This document shows positions 6,980 to 15,085 of a stretch of 22,556 nucleotides of DNA, piece by piece (position 1 is the first letter of the stretch; each line of letters starts with the position of its first letter). The stretch spans positions 1 through 22,556 of the forward strand of contig JBBKVP010000031.1 of NCBI GenBank assembly GCA_037968495.1, given 5' to 3'. Source of the DNA: Aestuarierythrobacter sp037968495. GTDB taxonomy: Bacteria; Pseudomonadota; Alphaproteobacteria; Sphingomonadales; Sphingomonadaceae. A program made the position numbers and the translations under genes. The notes beneath the pieces were generated by a model. It was not told the DNA's origin, ran no database searches, and was given only the letters and a program-made list of their open reading frames with translations.

Positions 6980-6997
6980 ACTTACCCTAGTGTAAGT
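6980..6997. promoter_or_regulatory. Palindromic operator candidate upstream of the P450 gene
   Basis: ACTTACCCTAGTGTAAGT is an 18-bp palindrome with only one mismatched pair (16 of 18 positions symmetric). It is centred in the 41-bp gap between the hemH stop and the P450 start, beginning 12 bases before the ATG. Half-site TTAC..GTAA and spacing are of the kind bound by TetR-family dimers. No regulator gene is adjacent, so the binding protein is unknown. Confidence 0.5.
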
Positions 6998-7008
6998 TAA
7001 TCGCCCGA

Positions 7009-8031
7009 TTAAATCCAGCCGGAAAGTTCGCGACGGATCAACCCTTCCAGCATTTGCATGCCCTCAGCCCCAGCGTTCAGACAAGACAGCGCCGCTAGCT
7101 GCTCGCCTCCGGCTTCCTGAAATTGCTCCAGACCGCGAATGGCGAGCTCTTCCAGCGTCTCGAGGCAATCAGCGGAGAATCCGGGCGCTGCGATGGCAAT
7201 ACGCTTTGTGCCTGCCTTGCCTTCCGCATCCAACATTTCATCTGTTGCAGGCCCCAGCCACTTGGCAGGGCCGAAGCGCGACTGGAATGCGGTCTCGATC
7301 CGCAGCCCATCACGCGCAAGTTTGGCCGAGAGCAACCGCGCCGTCTTGCGGCAATGGCAGTGGTAAGGATCGCCAAGTTCGAGCGTTCGCTGCGGCATCC
7401 CGTGGAAGCTGAGCATCAGCACTTCGGGCTGGAAATCCAGCGCATCCAGCTGCTTGCCAATGTCCGCGGCCTGCGCATCGATGTAACTGGGATCATCATG
7501 ATAGGGCGGCATGAAGCGCAGCGTTGGCTGCCAGCGCATCGCCTTCAAAGCATCACCCGCTGCATCGACAACCGTCGCCGTCGTCGCGCCGCTATATTGC
7601 GGGTAAAGCGGAGCGAGCAAAATGCGCTCGAAGCCGTCTTTGTGCATTTGCTCCAGCTTTTCATCAATCGCTGGCTGGCCGTAGCGCATGGCATATTCGA
7701 CCCGCACGCCCTCGCCCAGCCGCGACTGCAAATCTGCGGCCTGCGCCTTGGTGATCGCGGCAAGCGGAGAGCCATCTTCCGACCAGACCTGACTATAGGC
7801 ATGTGCCGATTTCTTCGGCCGCGTGTTGAGGATAATCCCGCGCAGGATCGGTTGCCATGCAATCGGAGGAATTTCGACCACGCGGCGGTCAGACAGGAAT
7901 TGCTTCAGGTAACGCTTCACCGCCTTTGTGGTGGGTGCGTCCGGCGTACCGAGATTGACGAGCAAAACGCCCACGCCGCCGCTCTTTACCGGCGGGTGAT
8001 CGGCGGGCAGTTGCTGGGGTGTATGAGTCAT
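7009..8031 (-). CDS. hemH: Ferrochelatase
   Basis: Ferrochelatase inserts Fe2+ into protoporphyrin IX, the final step of protoheme synthesis. The 340-residue protein has the N-terminal VLLVNLGTPDAP (22-33). The catalytic His210 lies in LSFHGMP, followed by GDPYHCHCRKT (220-230). The conserved acidic stretch DCLETLEE (288-295) carries the second catalytic residue. Length and motif order are those of proteobacterial HemH. The start codon overlaps the stop of the upstream molybdenum-enzyme gene by 4 bases (ATGA-type), indicating translational coupling. The cytochrome P450 gene follows on the same strand. Confidence 0.96.
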   Translation of the reverse strand: MTHTPQQLPADHPPVKSGGVGVLLVNLGTPDAPTTKAVKRYLKQFLSDRRVVEIPPIAWQPILRGIILNTRPKKSAHAYSQVWSEDGSPLAAITKAQAADLQSRLGEGVRVEYAMRYGQPAIDEKLEQMHKDGFERILLAPLYPQYSGATTATVVDAAGDALKAMRWQPTLRFMPPYHDDPSYIDAQAADIGKQLDALDFQPEVLMLSFHGMPQRTLELGDPYHCHCRKTARLLSAKLARDGLRIETAFQSRFGPAKWLGPATDEMLDAEGKAGTKRIAIAAPGFSADCLETLEELAIRGLEQFQEAGGEQLAALSCLNAGAEGMQMLEGLIRRELSGWI

Positions 8032-10319
8032 AATCCATCCGAAAGAAGAGGTAAGTTCCGAAATCTAACGCCCGTCGCGGAGAAAAGGGCATTGGCAATT
8101 GCAGGGGCGACCACGGCCACTCCCAATTCGCCGGGATCGAAGGGCGATTTCTCGCTCGCCACAAACTCGACATCAATTTCTGGACAGTCGGCAAGGCGCG
8201 GCAGGCCAAGCTGCGCAATCCGACCGGCAGTCGGCAGGCCTTGGACATAATCCGCCTGATGGCCCAGCGCGATACCGAGCCCGAATAGCAGTCCGCCCTC
8301 GATCTGTTGCCGAGCTATATCGAGATTCACGATCCGTCCGATATCGACAACCGCTGAAACCTTGCTCACGCGGATGCCGCCTTCGCCGGGGCCAGCGGTG
8401 GCGATGCAGGCGATCCGCCCGGATGCGGCATCCCCATCGATCCGGCCGCCCATCCGGTGGCAGGCCACGCCTTGCCCGCTTTGTTCTGCGCCGCCATCCC
8501 AATTGGCGAGCCGCGACACGCGCTGCAAACATTCAGCGAGGCGCAAATCACCGCCGAGCATCTGCATGCGGAAAGACAGCGGTTCACGATCATTGCGCCG
8601 CGCCACTTCGTCGATGAAGCTCTCGATAAAGAACGCCGTATAACCATGCGAATTGCCGCGCATACGTCCGGTTGGCAGACCGATCTCTGTCGGCACGTGA
8701 TCGACCGCGACGTTGGGAATATCATAAGGCGGCATTGCGCCTTCTGCCGCCATCGCATCAGCCTTGCCCGCGGCCTTTTCCATGGCCGCCCATGGTGTTG
8801 CATTATCGAACAGCCGGTGGCCAAATTCATAGGTTGTGGCGGGGGCCGCCATTTTACAGCGCAGCGAAGAAATCACCCCGCTCTTTTCCATTTTCGCAGT
8901 GACCAGCGCAGCGACTGGCGTGCGGGGCCGCGTTTGCAACTGTTCCTGCCAGCGCGACCATGTCAACTGGACCGGGCGGCCAATTTCCTTGGCGATCATG
9001 GCGACTTCTATCGCGTGATCCACTTCCAACCTGCGGTCGAAACTGCCGCCTGCGGGCATCGGGTAAAGCACCACATCCCCAAGCGCGATATCCAGCGCTT
9101 CCGCCGCTGCATAGCGCGCTGCTTCGGGCGCTTGTGTCGCCATCCACAGCTCCAGCTTGCCGTCCGTCAACCGGGCGGTCGCACAGGCAGTTTCCAGCAC
9201 CGTGTGATGGGCGGGTGCCACGTCATAACGCAACGCAAGATCAGGCTTGCCCATCAGTTTGCGGCCCTCGCCGCGGGTCGCGACACGCTTCCCCTCGCCT
9301 GTGCGGACAGCATCGTCCAGCAATTCACCTATGCGCGCCGATTCAACCGGGCCGGTAATTCGGAACAGCGGCGCCATTTTGTCGAGAGCTTTCTCGGCCG
9401 TCCACCAAGTGTCCGCCGCCGCCGCAAGCCAGCGCTTGCCTTCGACTATCCCCACAAGACCCTGCATCCCGTAGGAATTCTCTTTGGTGTAATTCGATAG
9501 TTCCGCCTTGGCGATCGGACCGTGCCGGATCGCTGCATGGACCATGTCGGGCAGCCGTATGTCAGCGGCAAACTGGTATGTCCCGTCGACCTTGGCAGGC
9601 AGGTCGAGGCGCGGGAATGCAAGTTCCGCACCCAGCACCGCTTCGGACGGGGGTTCCGACGGAGCTACCGGGTAAAGCGGCGGCGGGGACGGCGGACTGA
9701 ACTCCGCAGCCTCCTCGGCCAATTCGGCAAAGCTCGCGCGGCGGTCGCCAGCGATGATAAAACCGCCCCGCGCTTCGCATTCTTCCCATTCGACGTCCCA
9801 ACGCTCCGCCGCAGCCATGGCGAGCATTGCGCGGGCGCTGGCCGCAGCCTCGCGGCAGGGCATTTCATAGGCCGCCAGCGACGTGCCATCAGCCGTCACA
9901 TTGAAACGGTTTTCCTGAGCGTAGCGGATCGCCAGCAGATCATCCGCCTCATCGACCAGTTCCGGCGCGAAATCAGGCGCGCACGATGACCAGAGCGGCG
10001 ACCACTTTCCGGCCAAAGGAACATTGGCATAGGCCCCGCTAACGGGAGCCGGTTCGACCGCGATTTGCCGCCAATCCGCGCCAAGTTCCATCGCCACGAT
10101 TTGCGGCAGGATCGTGCTGACGCCTTGGCCCATTTCGAGCTGCGGCACCGCCACGGTGATGACGCCGTCCTTGCCGATCTTCAGCCAGGCGTCGAAGGCG
10201 ACCTCGTCAGTTCCGGGCACCAGCGGCGTCGGGAATGTGCGCGGCTGGATCGACCATGCGAGAAGCAATCCGCCGCCAACTGCACCGCCTATGAGCAATC
10301 CGCGTCTGCTGATCGCCAT
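8028..10319 (-). CDS. Molybdopterin-binding oxidoreductase large subunit, IorB-like (xanthine dehydrogenase family)
   Basis: The 763-residue protein starts with a twin-arginine signal (SRRGLLIGGAVGGGLLLAW), implying export as a folded, cofactor-loaded enzyme. It shows LEMGQGVSTILPQIVAMELG (about 62-81), typical of isoquinoline 1-oxidoreductase/aldehyde dehydrogenase-type large subunits. The segment GGSFDRRLEVD stands where the family has GGGFGRR. TGRMRGNSHGYTAFFIESF is the pterin-binding region. The C-terminal GELGVAVVAPA keeps the Glu (731) aligned with the catalytic Glu of xanthine dehydrogenase. Substrate is unknown. The usual [2Fe-2S] small subunit (IorA) is absent from both sides. The gene sits 2 bases after mrp and overlaps hemH by 4 bases. 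Confidence 0.85.
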   Translation of the reverse strand: MAISRRGLLIGGAVGGGLLLAWSIQPRTFPTPLVPGTDEVAFDAWLKIGKDGVITVAVPQLEMGQGVSTILPQIVAMELGADWRQIAVEPAPVSGAYANVPLAGKWSPLWSSCAPDFAPELVDEADDLLAIRYAQENRFNVTADGTSLAAYEMPCREAAASARAMLAMAAAERWDVEWEECEARGGFIIAGDRRASFAELAEEAAEFSPPSPPPLYPVAPSEPPSEAVLGAELAFPRLDLPAKVDGTYQFAADIRLPDMVHAAIRHGPIAKAELSNYTKENSYGMQGLVGIVEGKRWLAAAADTWWTAEKALDKMAPLFRITGPVESARIGELLDDAVRTGEGKRVATRGEGRKLMGKPDLALRYDVAPAHHTVLETACATARLTDGKLELWMATQAPEAARYAAAEALDIALGDVVLYPMPAGGSFDRRLEVDHAIEVAMIAKEIGRPVQLTWSRWQEQLQTRPRTPVAALVTAKMEKSGVISSLRCKMAAPATTYEFGHRLFDNATPWAAMEKAAGKADAMAAEGAMPPYDIPNVAVDHVPTEIGLPTGRMRGNSHGYTAFFIESFIDEVARRNDREPLSFRMQMLGGDLRLAECLQRVSRLANWDGGAEQSGQGVACHRMGGRIDGDAASGRIACIATAGPGEGGIRVSKVSAVVDIGRIVNLDIARQQIEGGLLFGLGIALGHQADYVQGLPTAGRIAQLGLPRLADCPEIDVEFVASEKSPFDPGELGVAVVAPAIANALFSATGVRFRNLPLLSDGL

Positions 10320-10321
10320 CG

Positions 10322-11284
10322 TCAGACCTTTCCGCCGTCCAGCCAGCTTGCGAGCTTCGCAGCAATGGCAGTGAATGCTTCGCCTTCCGCAGCATCACCC
10401 GCAGCGGGCGGCTGGCCTGCATCGCTAGCCTCTCGGATCCCCATCGCGAGCGGAATGCGGCCAAGGAAGGGAATGCCGGTGCCAGTGGCAGCATCTTCCA
10501 CGCCGCCCCGCCCGAATGGGTCGCTGACCTCATGGCAATGCGGGCATTCATAGCCCGACATATTTTCAACAAGGCCGATAATCGGCACATCGCTATGTTC
10601 GAACAATTGCGCTGCGCGCTGGGCATCGATCAGCGCGAGATCTTGCGGTGTCGAAACGATGATTGCGCCCGCAGGTTTGAACTTCGCCATCAGCGACAAT
10701 TGCACATCGCCAGTACCCGGCGGCAGATCGATCAAGAGAATTTCCGTGTCGCCCCATTGCGCATCGACCAATTGCCCCATCGCACTGCCCGCCATCGGGC
10801 CGCGCCAAGCAAGCGCTTTACCCGGTTCGATAAGTTGCCCCATCGAAAGGACAGGAATGCCTGCATCGCTCATCACAGGGACGAGTTTTTCATTTTCGGC
10901 AACTGGTTTGGACTTCGCGCCCAGCAAAGTCGGCTGGCTCGGGCCGTATACGTCTGCATCGACTACGCCGACCTTCCGTCCCATTTTTGCGAGTGCCACT
11001 GCGAGGTTGGCGGTCAGCGTCGATTTTCCCACGCCACCCTTGCCGGACCCGACCGCAATAATCCGGCGCACGGTCCGGCTGGCAACCATAGCCACGCGCA
11101 CTTCAGTGATACCGTCCACTTCGCCCAAGGCTTCCTTTGCGCCGCGCTCAATTGCGCCACGTTGGTCTTCGGAAAGACCACTGGATTCAAGGATCAGCGT
11201 GGCGATTCCATCCACAGCTTTTGCCGATTGCAGCCGCTCGGCAATCACTTCGGGCAGGTGCGCTTTTATCTCGTCGAGTGTCAT
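10322..11284 (-). CDS. mrp: Mrp/ApbC-type iron-sulfur cluster carrier ATPase
   Basis: A P-loop ATPase of the Mrp/NBP35 family, 320 residues. It has an N-terminal MIP18-like domain (~1-65), a deviant Walker A GSGKGGVGKS (79-88) and switch region VDADVYGPSQP (108-118). LIDLPPGTGD follows (184-193), and CPHC (Cys247, Cys250) forms the cluster-binding site at the dimer interface. Mrp proteins hold and transfer [4Fe-4S] clusters to apo-enzymes. It is first in a minus-strand run with the molybdenum enzyme, hemH and the P450, and is divergent from hflK with 73 bases between the two start codons. An operon with those cofactor-dependent genes is likely from spacing. Confidence 0.93.
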   Translation of the reverse strand: MTLDEIKAHLPEVIAERLQSAKAVDGIATLILESSGLSEDQRGAIERGAKEALGEVDGITEVRVAMVASRTVRRIIAVGSGKGGVGKSTLTANLAVALAKMGRKVGVVDADVYGPSQPTLLGAKSKPVAENEKLVPVMSDAGIPVLSMGQLIEPGKALAWRGPMAGSAMGQLVDAQWGDTEILLIDLPPGTGDVQLSLMAKFKPAGAIIVSTPQDLALIDAQRAAQLFEHSDVPIIGLVENMSGYECPHCHEVSDPFGRGGVEDAATGTGIPFLGRIPLAMGIREASDAGQPPAAGDAAEGEAFTAIAAKLASWLDGGKV

Positions 11285-11357
11285 TGCAATCGCCCCTAGC
11301 AGGATTTTCGTGAGCGAGGCCCTGTTTTTCCGTCAAAGCCGTACCTATAAAGGGTCC

Positions 11358-12506
11358 ATGAGAATATTGGACGGTTTTCGCAATCAGATCGCACTGGCTA
11401 TGGCCGGTAAAAAAGGCAGTCCTTGGGGATCCGGAGATAATTCGGGTTCCGGAGGCGATGATGGAGATGGCGATTCGGGCGGCTCAAAGCCTTCCGGCCC
11501 GCGCAATCCGTGGCTGCCAGGCGGTGGCGGCAAGGATGGCCCGCGCCGTTCGGCCAATATTGAAGACATTTTTAAAAACCGCGGTCCCGAGGGTCCACGC
11601 CGCGGCGGCGGTGGTGGCGGCTTCAAGATGCCCCCACGGCCCGGTGGCAAAAGCTGGTGGCCGGTAATCGCCTTCGCTGCGGTCGGCCTATGGGTCTTCA
11701 TGTCCAGTTTCCATCAGGTCGAGCGGAATGAACAAGGTGTTGTGACCACATTCGGGAAATATTCCCGCACGATCGGCCCGGGTATCTCGCTGACATTTCC
11801 TGCCCCCTTCCAGCAGGTGTACATGGCTGACGTCACGACCGTTCAGTCGATCCGTATCCCTGAAGAAGGCACGGAGAAGCTGATCCTGACGGGCGACCAG
11901 AACCTCGTCGATCTGCAGTATAAGATTCGTTACCGCATCAAGGACCTCAAGCAGTTCCGCTTCCAGCTCGCCGAACCGCAGCAAACCGTGATCGAAGTAG
12001 CGGAAGCCGCGATGCGTGCTTCCGTAGCCGAGCAAACGCTCGATGACACCTTCAGCGGTGCAGGTCGCGCCGAAATTCAGGAACGGGTCCGCAGCCGTAT
12101 GCAGAGCATTCTTGATGCATACCGCTCTGGCGTGACTGTCGTCGGTATCGACATTGAGGAAACGGATCCGCCGGCCCAGGTCGTCGATGCGTTTAAGGAC
12201 GTGTCCGTGGCCGAGCAGGACGCCAATGCTACCATCAACCGTGCCCGCGCGGTCGAGCAGCAAATTCTTGCCGGTGCCGAAGGTGACACGGCAGCCTTTG
12301 ACAAAGTTTACGAAGAATATCGCCAAGCACCCGAAGTTACGCGGCGCAGGCTCTATTATGAAACGATGGAGCGCGTGCTGTCGAACACGGACAAAACCGT
12401 GGTCGAAACCGGCGGTGTGCAAACTTACCTCCCGCTGCCTGAAATCCGCAAACGCGCGCAGGAACGATCAGCCCAGCCGAGTGACATCACCGTGGAGGGC
12501 CAGTAA
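11358..12506 (+). CDS. hflK: FtsH protease modulator HflK (SPFH/band 7 protein)
   Basis: HflK and HflC form a large periplasm-facing membrane complex around the FtsH protease and modulate membrane-protein degradation. The 382-residue protein has a Gly/Ser/Asp-rich cytoplasmic N-terminus (20-98), one membrane segment (about 100-117, WWPVIAFAAVGLWVFMSSF) and then a band 7 domain starting VERNEQGVVTTFGKY. A coiled-coil stretch rich in Glu/Arg follows. The start is taken at ATG 11358, with AAGGG just upstream; the frame is open much further back, but that part is antisense to mrp. An alternative ATG at 11400 lacks a Shine-Dalgarno. hflC follows after 2 bases. Confidence 0.94.
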   Translation: MRILDGFRNQIALAMAGKKGSPWGSGDNSGSGGDDGDGDSGGSKPSGPRNPWLPGGGGKDGPRRSANIEDIFKNRGPEGPRRGGGGGGFKMPPRPGGKSWWPVIAFAAVGLWVFMSSFHQVERNEQGVVTTFGKYSRTIGPGISLTFPAPFQQVYMADVTTVQSIRIPEEGTEKLILTGDQNLVDLQYKIRYRIKDLKQFRFQLAEPQQTVIEVAEAAMRASVAEQTLDDTFSGAGRAEIQERVRSRMQSILDAYRSGVTVVGIDIEETDPPAQVVDAFKDVSVAEQDANATINRARAVEQQILAGAEGDTAAFDKVYEEYRQAPEVTRRRLYYETMERVLSNTDKTVVETGGVQTYLPLPEIRKRAQERSAQPSDITVEGQ

Positions 12507-12508
12507 TC

Positions 12509-13369
12509 ATGGGTAATCTTTGGCAAGATCATAAGTCGTCGATCATCGCTGTGGGCATTGCGCTAGTCGCGCTGTTCTCGACAATCATCGTGGTTCCCGA
12601 AACCCAGCAGGGCGTCGTTATCCGCACGGGTGAACCCGTCCGCGTGGTCAACAAATTCCGCCCGGATCAGGACTTCGGCGATACGGGTGCAGGCATCCAA
12701 TGGCGCATTCCGATCATCGAGCGGGTTGAGTATGTCGACAAGCGCATCCTCGATCTGGATATGGAGCGCGAGCAGGTGCTTTCGAGCGACCAGCAGCGTC
12801 TGCAGGTCGACGCCTATGCACGCTTCCGCGTGATCGATCCGGTTCTGATGGTTGAGCGCGCAGGCACGACGCAGGGCCTTCGCAGCCAGCTCGAACCGAT
12901 CTTGAACTCGGTTGTCCGGCAAGAACTCGGCCGCTTTACATTTGCCGCCATGCTGACGGCGGAGCGCGGAACGGCGATGACCAACATCACGCGAAAAATG
13001 GATGAAGAAGCACGCGCATACGGCGCTCAGGTAATCGACGTCCGCATCAAACGGACCGACCTTCCCGAAGGAACTCCGCTAGCTGCGGCATTCACCCGGA
13101 TGGAAACCGACCGCCAACGCGAAGCGGCAACGATTCGCGCGCAGGGGCGCAAAAACGCTCAGATCATTCGCGCCGAAGCCAATGCCACGGCGGCGAAGAT
13201 TTATGCCGACAGTTACGGCGTAGACCCCGAATTCTATGATTTCTACCGCGCCATGCAGAGCTACGATTCGACATTCGGACCCGCAGCGGCAGGTCAGAAT
13301 AAGGGCGAAAGCAGCATCATTATCGGTCAAGATAATGAGTATATGCGCCAGTTCCGCGGTCGTCGCTGA
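12509..13369 (+). CDS. hflC: Protease modulator HflC (SPFH/band 7 protein)
   Basis: HflC is the partner of HflK in the FtsH-associated complex. It has 286 residues, with a short cytoplasmic N-terminus, a membrane helix at about 11-29 (SIIAVGIALVALFSTIIVV) and a band 7 domain beginning TQQGVVIRTGEPVRV. FADSYGVDPEFYDFYRAMQSY-like sequence near the C-terminus is typical of HflC. It starts 2 bases after the hflK stop, so the two subunits are coupled. A Do-type protease gene follows after a ~95-base gap holding a hairpin, the usual alphaproteobacterial order hflK-hflC-degP. Confidence 0.95.
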   Translation: MGNLWQDHKSSIIAVGIALVALFSTIIVVPETQQGVVIRTGEPVRVVNKFRPDQDFGDTGAGIQWRIPIIERVEYVDKRILDLDMEREQVLSSDQQRLQVDAYARFRVIDPVLMVERAGTTQGLRSQLEPILNSVVRQELGRFTFAAMLTAERGTAMTNITRKMDEEARAYGAQVIDVRIKRTDLPEGTPLAAAFTRMETDRQREAATIRAQGRKNAQIIRAEANATAAKIYADSYGVDPEFYDFYRAMQSYDSTFGPAAAGQNKGESSIIIGQDNEYMRQFRGRR

Positions 13370-13375
13370 CGGCAT

Positions 13376-13412
13376 CCATTCAATCGGTGTTAAGCCGATT
13401 GGGAGTGAATGG
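13376..13412 (+). other. Bulged hairpin between hflC and degP
   Basis: CCATTCAATCGG pairs with CCGATTG...TGAATGG. The inner 7-bp stem CAATCGG/CCGATTG (13381-13387 / 13395-13401) is perfect, and the outer CCATT/AATGG pairing needs a short bulge. No U-run follows, so it is not an intrinsic terminator; it could mark an mRNA processing or stability site within the hflKC-degP transcript. Confidence 0.4.
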
Positions 13413-13464
13413 GGGACTAACTACGGGCGTAATCGCGCCTGTTGAGAAAAACAAAGAGGATTTT

Positions 13465-14985
13465 GTGCCTGTGCGTTATGCTTATGGAATTTCAACAGCT
13501 CTCCTGCTCGGCGGTGCTGCCATCACTCTGGCCACTGGCTATCCCGCTGGGGCGCAAGTCGCCCAGAACGAAAATATGCGGATCGATGACGCTGTGCCCC
13601 GCGCGGGCGCTCCGGCCAGTTTCGCCAATCTGACAGAGCAATTGCAGCCTGCGGTCGTCAATATCTCGACTCGCCAGCGCGTCCAGGTCAGCGCGAACCC
13701 GTTTGCCGGAACGCCGATGGCGGAATTGTTCGGCAATCGCGGCGGTCAGCCGCAAACACGCGAAGCGCAATCGCTGGGTTCAGGCTTCATCATCAGCGCA
13801 GACGGTTACGTTGTGACCAACAACCACGTTGTCAGCCCCAGCGGGCGCGGCACGGTTGAAGAAATTACCGTCACCATGCCAGACGGTGCGGAATATCCCG
13901 CAGAGCTGGTCGGCAAGGATGCAGATTCGGATCTCGCGGTTCTCAAGATCAAGCGCAGCAGCCCCTTTCCTTTCGTCAAATTCGGCAATTCGGGCGAGGC
14001 GCGCGTTGGTGACTGGGTTATTGCCATTGGCAATCCCTTCGGCCTGGGCGGAACGGTTACCTCCGGCATCGTCTCGGCAGTCCTGCGTAACACGGGCCAA
14101 GGCGGCGCTTATGACCGCTTCATCCAGACCGACGCCAGCATCAACCGCGGTAATTCCGGAGGCCCGATGTTCGACATGCAAGGCAATGTCATCGGTATCA
14201 ACAATGCGATCTTCTCGCCATCCGGCGGCAGTGTCGGCATCGGCTTTGCCATTCCGGCAGACGTCGCCAGCCCCATCGTCAACAAGCTGATCGCGGGTGA
14301 AGAAATCCAGCGCGGTTATTTGGGTGTCCAAATTCGTCCCGTGGATGACGATCTCGCCAGCGCACTCGGCCTTGGCGACAAGAACGGTGAATTCATCGGT
14401 GCGGTTGAACCTGATGCTGCAGCGGACAAGGCCGGGATCAAGGCGGGTGACGTAGTGGTGAAGGTCGATAATAAGGCCGTTACCTCCAAGCAGACGCTAT
14501 CCTTCTTGGTTGCGAATGTGGAGCCGGGCACAACTATCCCGATCGAACTGATCCGCGAAGGCGATAGCCGCACAGTCAATGTCAAGGTTGGCAAACGGCC
14601 GTCACAGGAAGAAATCCGTCAGTCGCAATTGTTTCGAGGCGATGATGACGATGCACCTGACGAACAGGGCATGGGCGAAGGAACGGTAACCGAGAAGCTT
14701 GGCTTGCAGGTCGTGCCAATCACTCCGCGTATTGCGCGCCAACTTGGCGTGCCAGCGGGCACCAAGGGCCTCGCCATTGGCGCTGTCGACCCGAGTTCCG
14801 ATGCAGGTACCAAAGGCTTGCAGCGCCGCGACATTATTTTGAGCGCGAATTATAAGGAAGTCACTTCAGTTGAAGAGCTGAACGCCGTGGTTGCCAAGGC
14901 CCGCGAAGATGGCCGCGAGGCAGTACTGCTGCACGTTCAGCGCGGCGGCGGGCCTGCGCAGTATTTCCCGGTTCGCATGCGCTAA
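13465..14985 (+). CDS. degP: DegP/DegQ-type periplasmic serine endoprotease (Do family)
   Basis: This is a complete Do-family protease/chaperone that clears misfolded envelope proteins. From the GTG at 13465 it has 506 residues: signal peptide (about 1-30, cleavage near AGAQ), trypsin-like domain with His121 (TNNHVV), Asp156 (DSDLAVL) and Ser231 (GNSGGP), then two PDZ domains (about 283-375 and 410-500). AGAGGA at 13455-13460 supports a GTG start at 13465 (4-base spacing) or 13471 (10-base spacing); the frame extends further back to 13387 but without a signal-peptide-like start. It follows hflK-hflC and ends at a bidirectional terminator. The active-site region resembles that of the partial HtrA at 2-769 (IQTDA.INRGNSGG shared), but the two differ in PDZ number and base composition. 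Confidence 0.94.
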   Translation: MPVRYAYGISTALLLGGAAITLATGYPAGAQVAQNENMRIDDAVPRAGAPASFANLTEQLQPAVVNISTRQRVQVSANPFAGTPMAELFGNRGGQPQTREAQSLGSGFIISADGYVVTNNHVVSPSGRGTVEEITVTMPDGAEYPAELVGKDADSDLAVLKIKRSSPFPFVKFGNSGEARVGDWVIAIGNPFGLGGTVTSGIVSAVLRNTGQGGAYDRFIQTDASINRGNSGGPMFDMQGNVIGINNAIFSPSGGSVGIGFAIPADVASPIVNKLIAGEEIQRGYLGVQIRPVDDDLASALGLGDKNGEFIGAVEPDAAADKAGIKAGDVVVKVDNKAVTSKQTLSFLVANVEPGTTIPIELIREGDSRTVNVKVGKRPSQEEIRQSQLFRGDDDDAPDEQGMGEGTVTEKLGLQVVPITPRIARQLGVPAGTKGLAIGAVDPSSDAGTKGLQRRDIILSANYKEVTSVEELNAVVAKAREDGREAVLLHVQRGGGPAQYFPVRMR

Positions 14986-15006
14986 CCTCCATCATCCAAG
15001 GCATAG

Positions 15007-15043
15007 AAAAGCCCCGGCCCTCATAGCGAGGTTCGGGGCTTTT
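15007..15043. terminator. Bidirectional intrinsic terminator between degP and the PBP gene
   Basis: AAAAGCCCCG (15007-15016) pairs perfectly with CGGGGCTTTT (15034-15043). An inner CCTC/GAGG stem lies in the loop. The A and T runs on either side serve both strands: it ends degP 22 bases after its stop and also faces the convergent PBP gene. Confidence 0.85.
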
Positions 15044-15085
15044 GCTTGTCTGACGGATGGATACCAACCAATAGTCAGGCGGCCC

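Noticed and set aside
7123..8250. A 375-codon plus-strand frame opposite hemH
   Set aside because: Arg/Ala-rich shadow of ferrochelatase with no motif and no start signal.
8457..9500. A 347-codon plus-strand frame opposite the molybdenum enzyme
   Set aside because: His/Arg-rich shadow of the real gene on the other strand.
10659..11357. A 233-residue N-terminal extension of hflK
   Set aside because: It is antisense to mrp and lacks a ribosome site; HflK homology begins after 11358.
11688..12422. A 244-codon minus-strand frame opposite hflK
   Set aside because: Antisense to the band 7 domain; no domain, ribosome site or plausible operon context.
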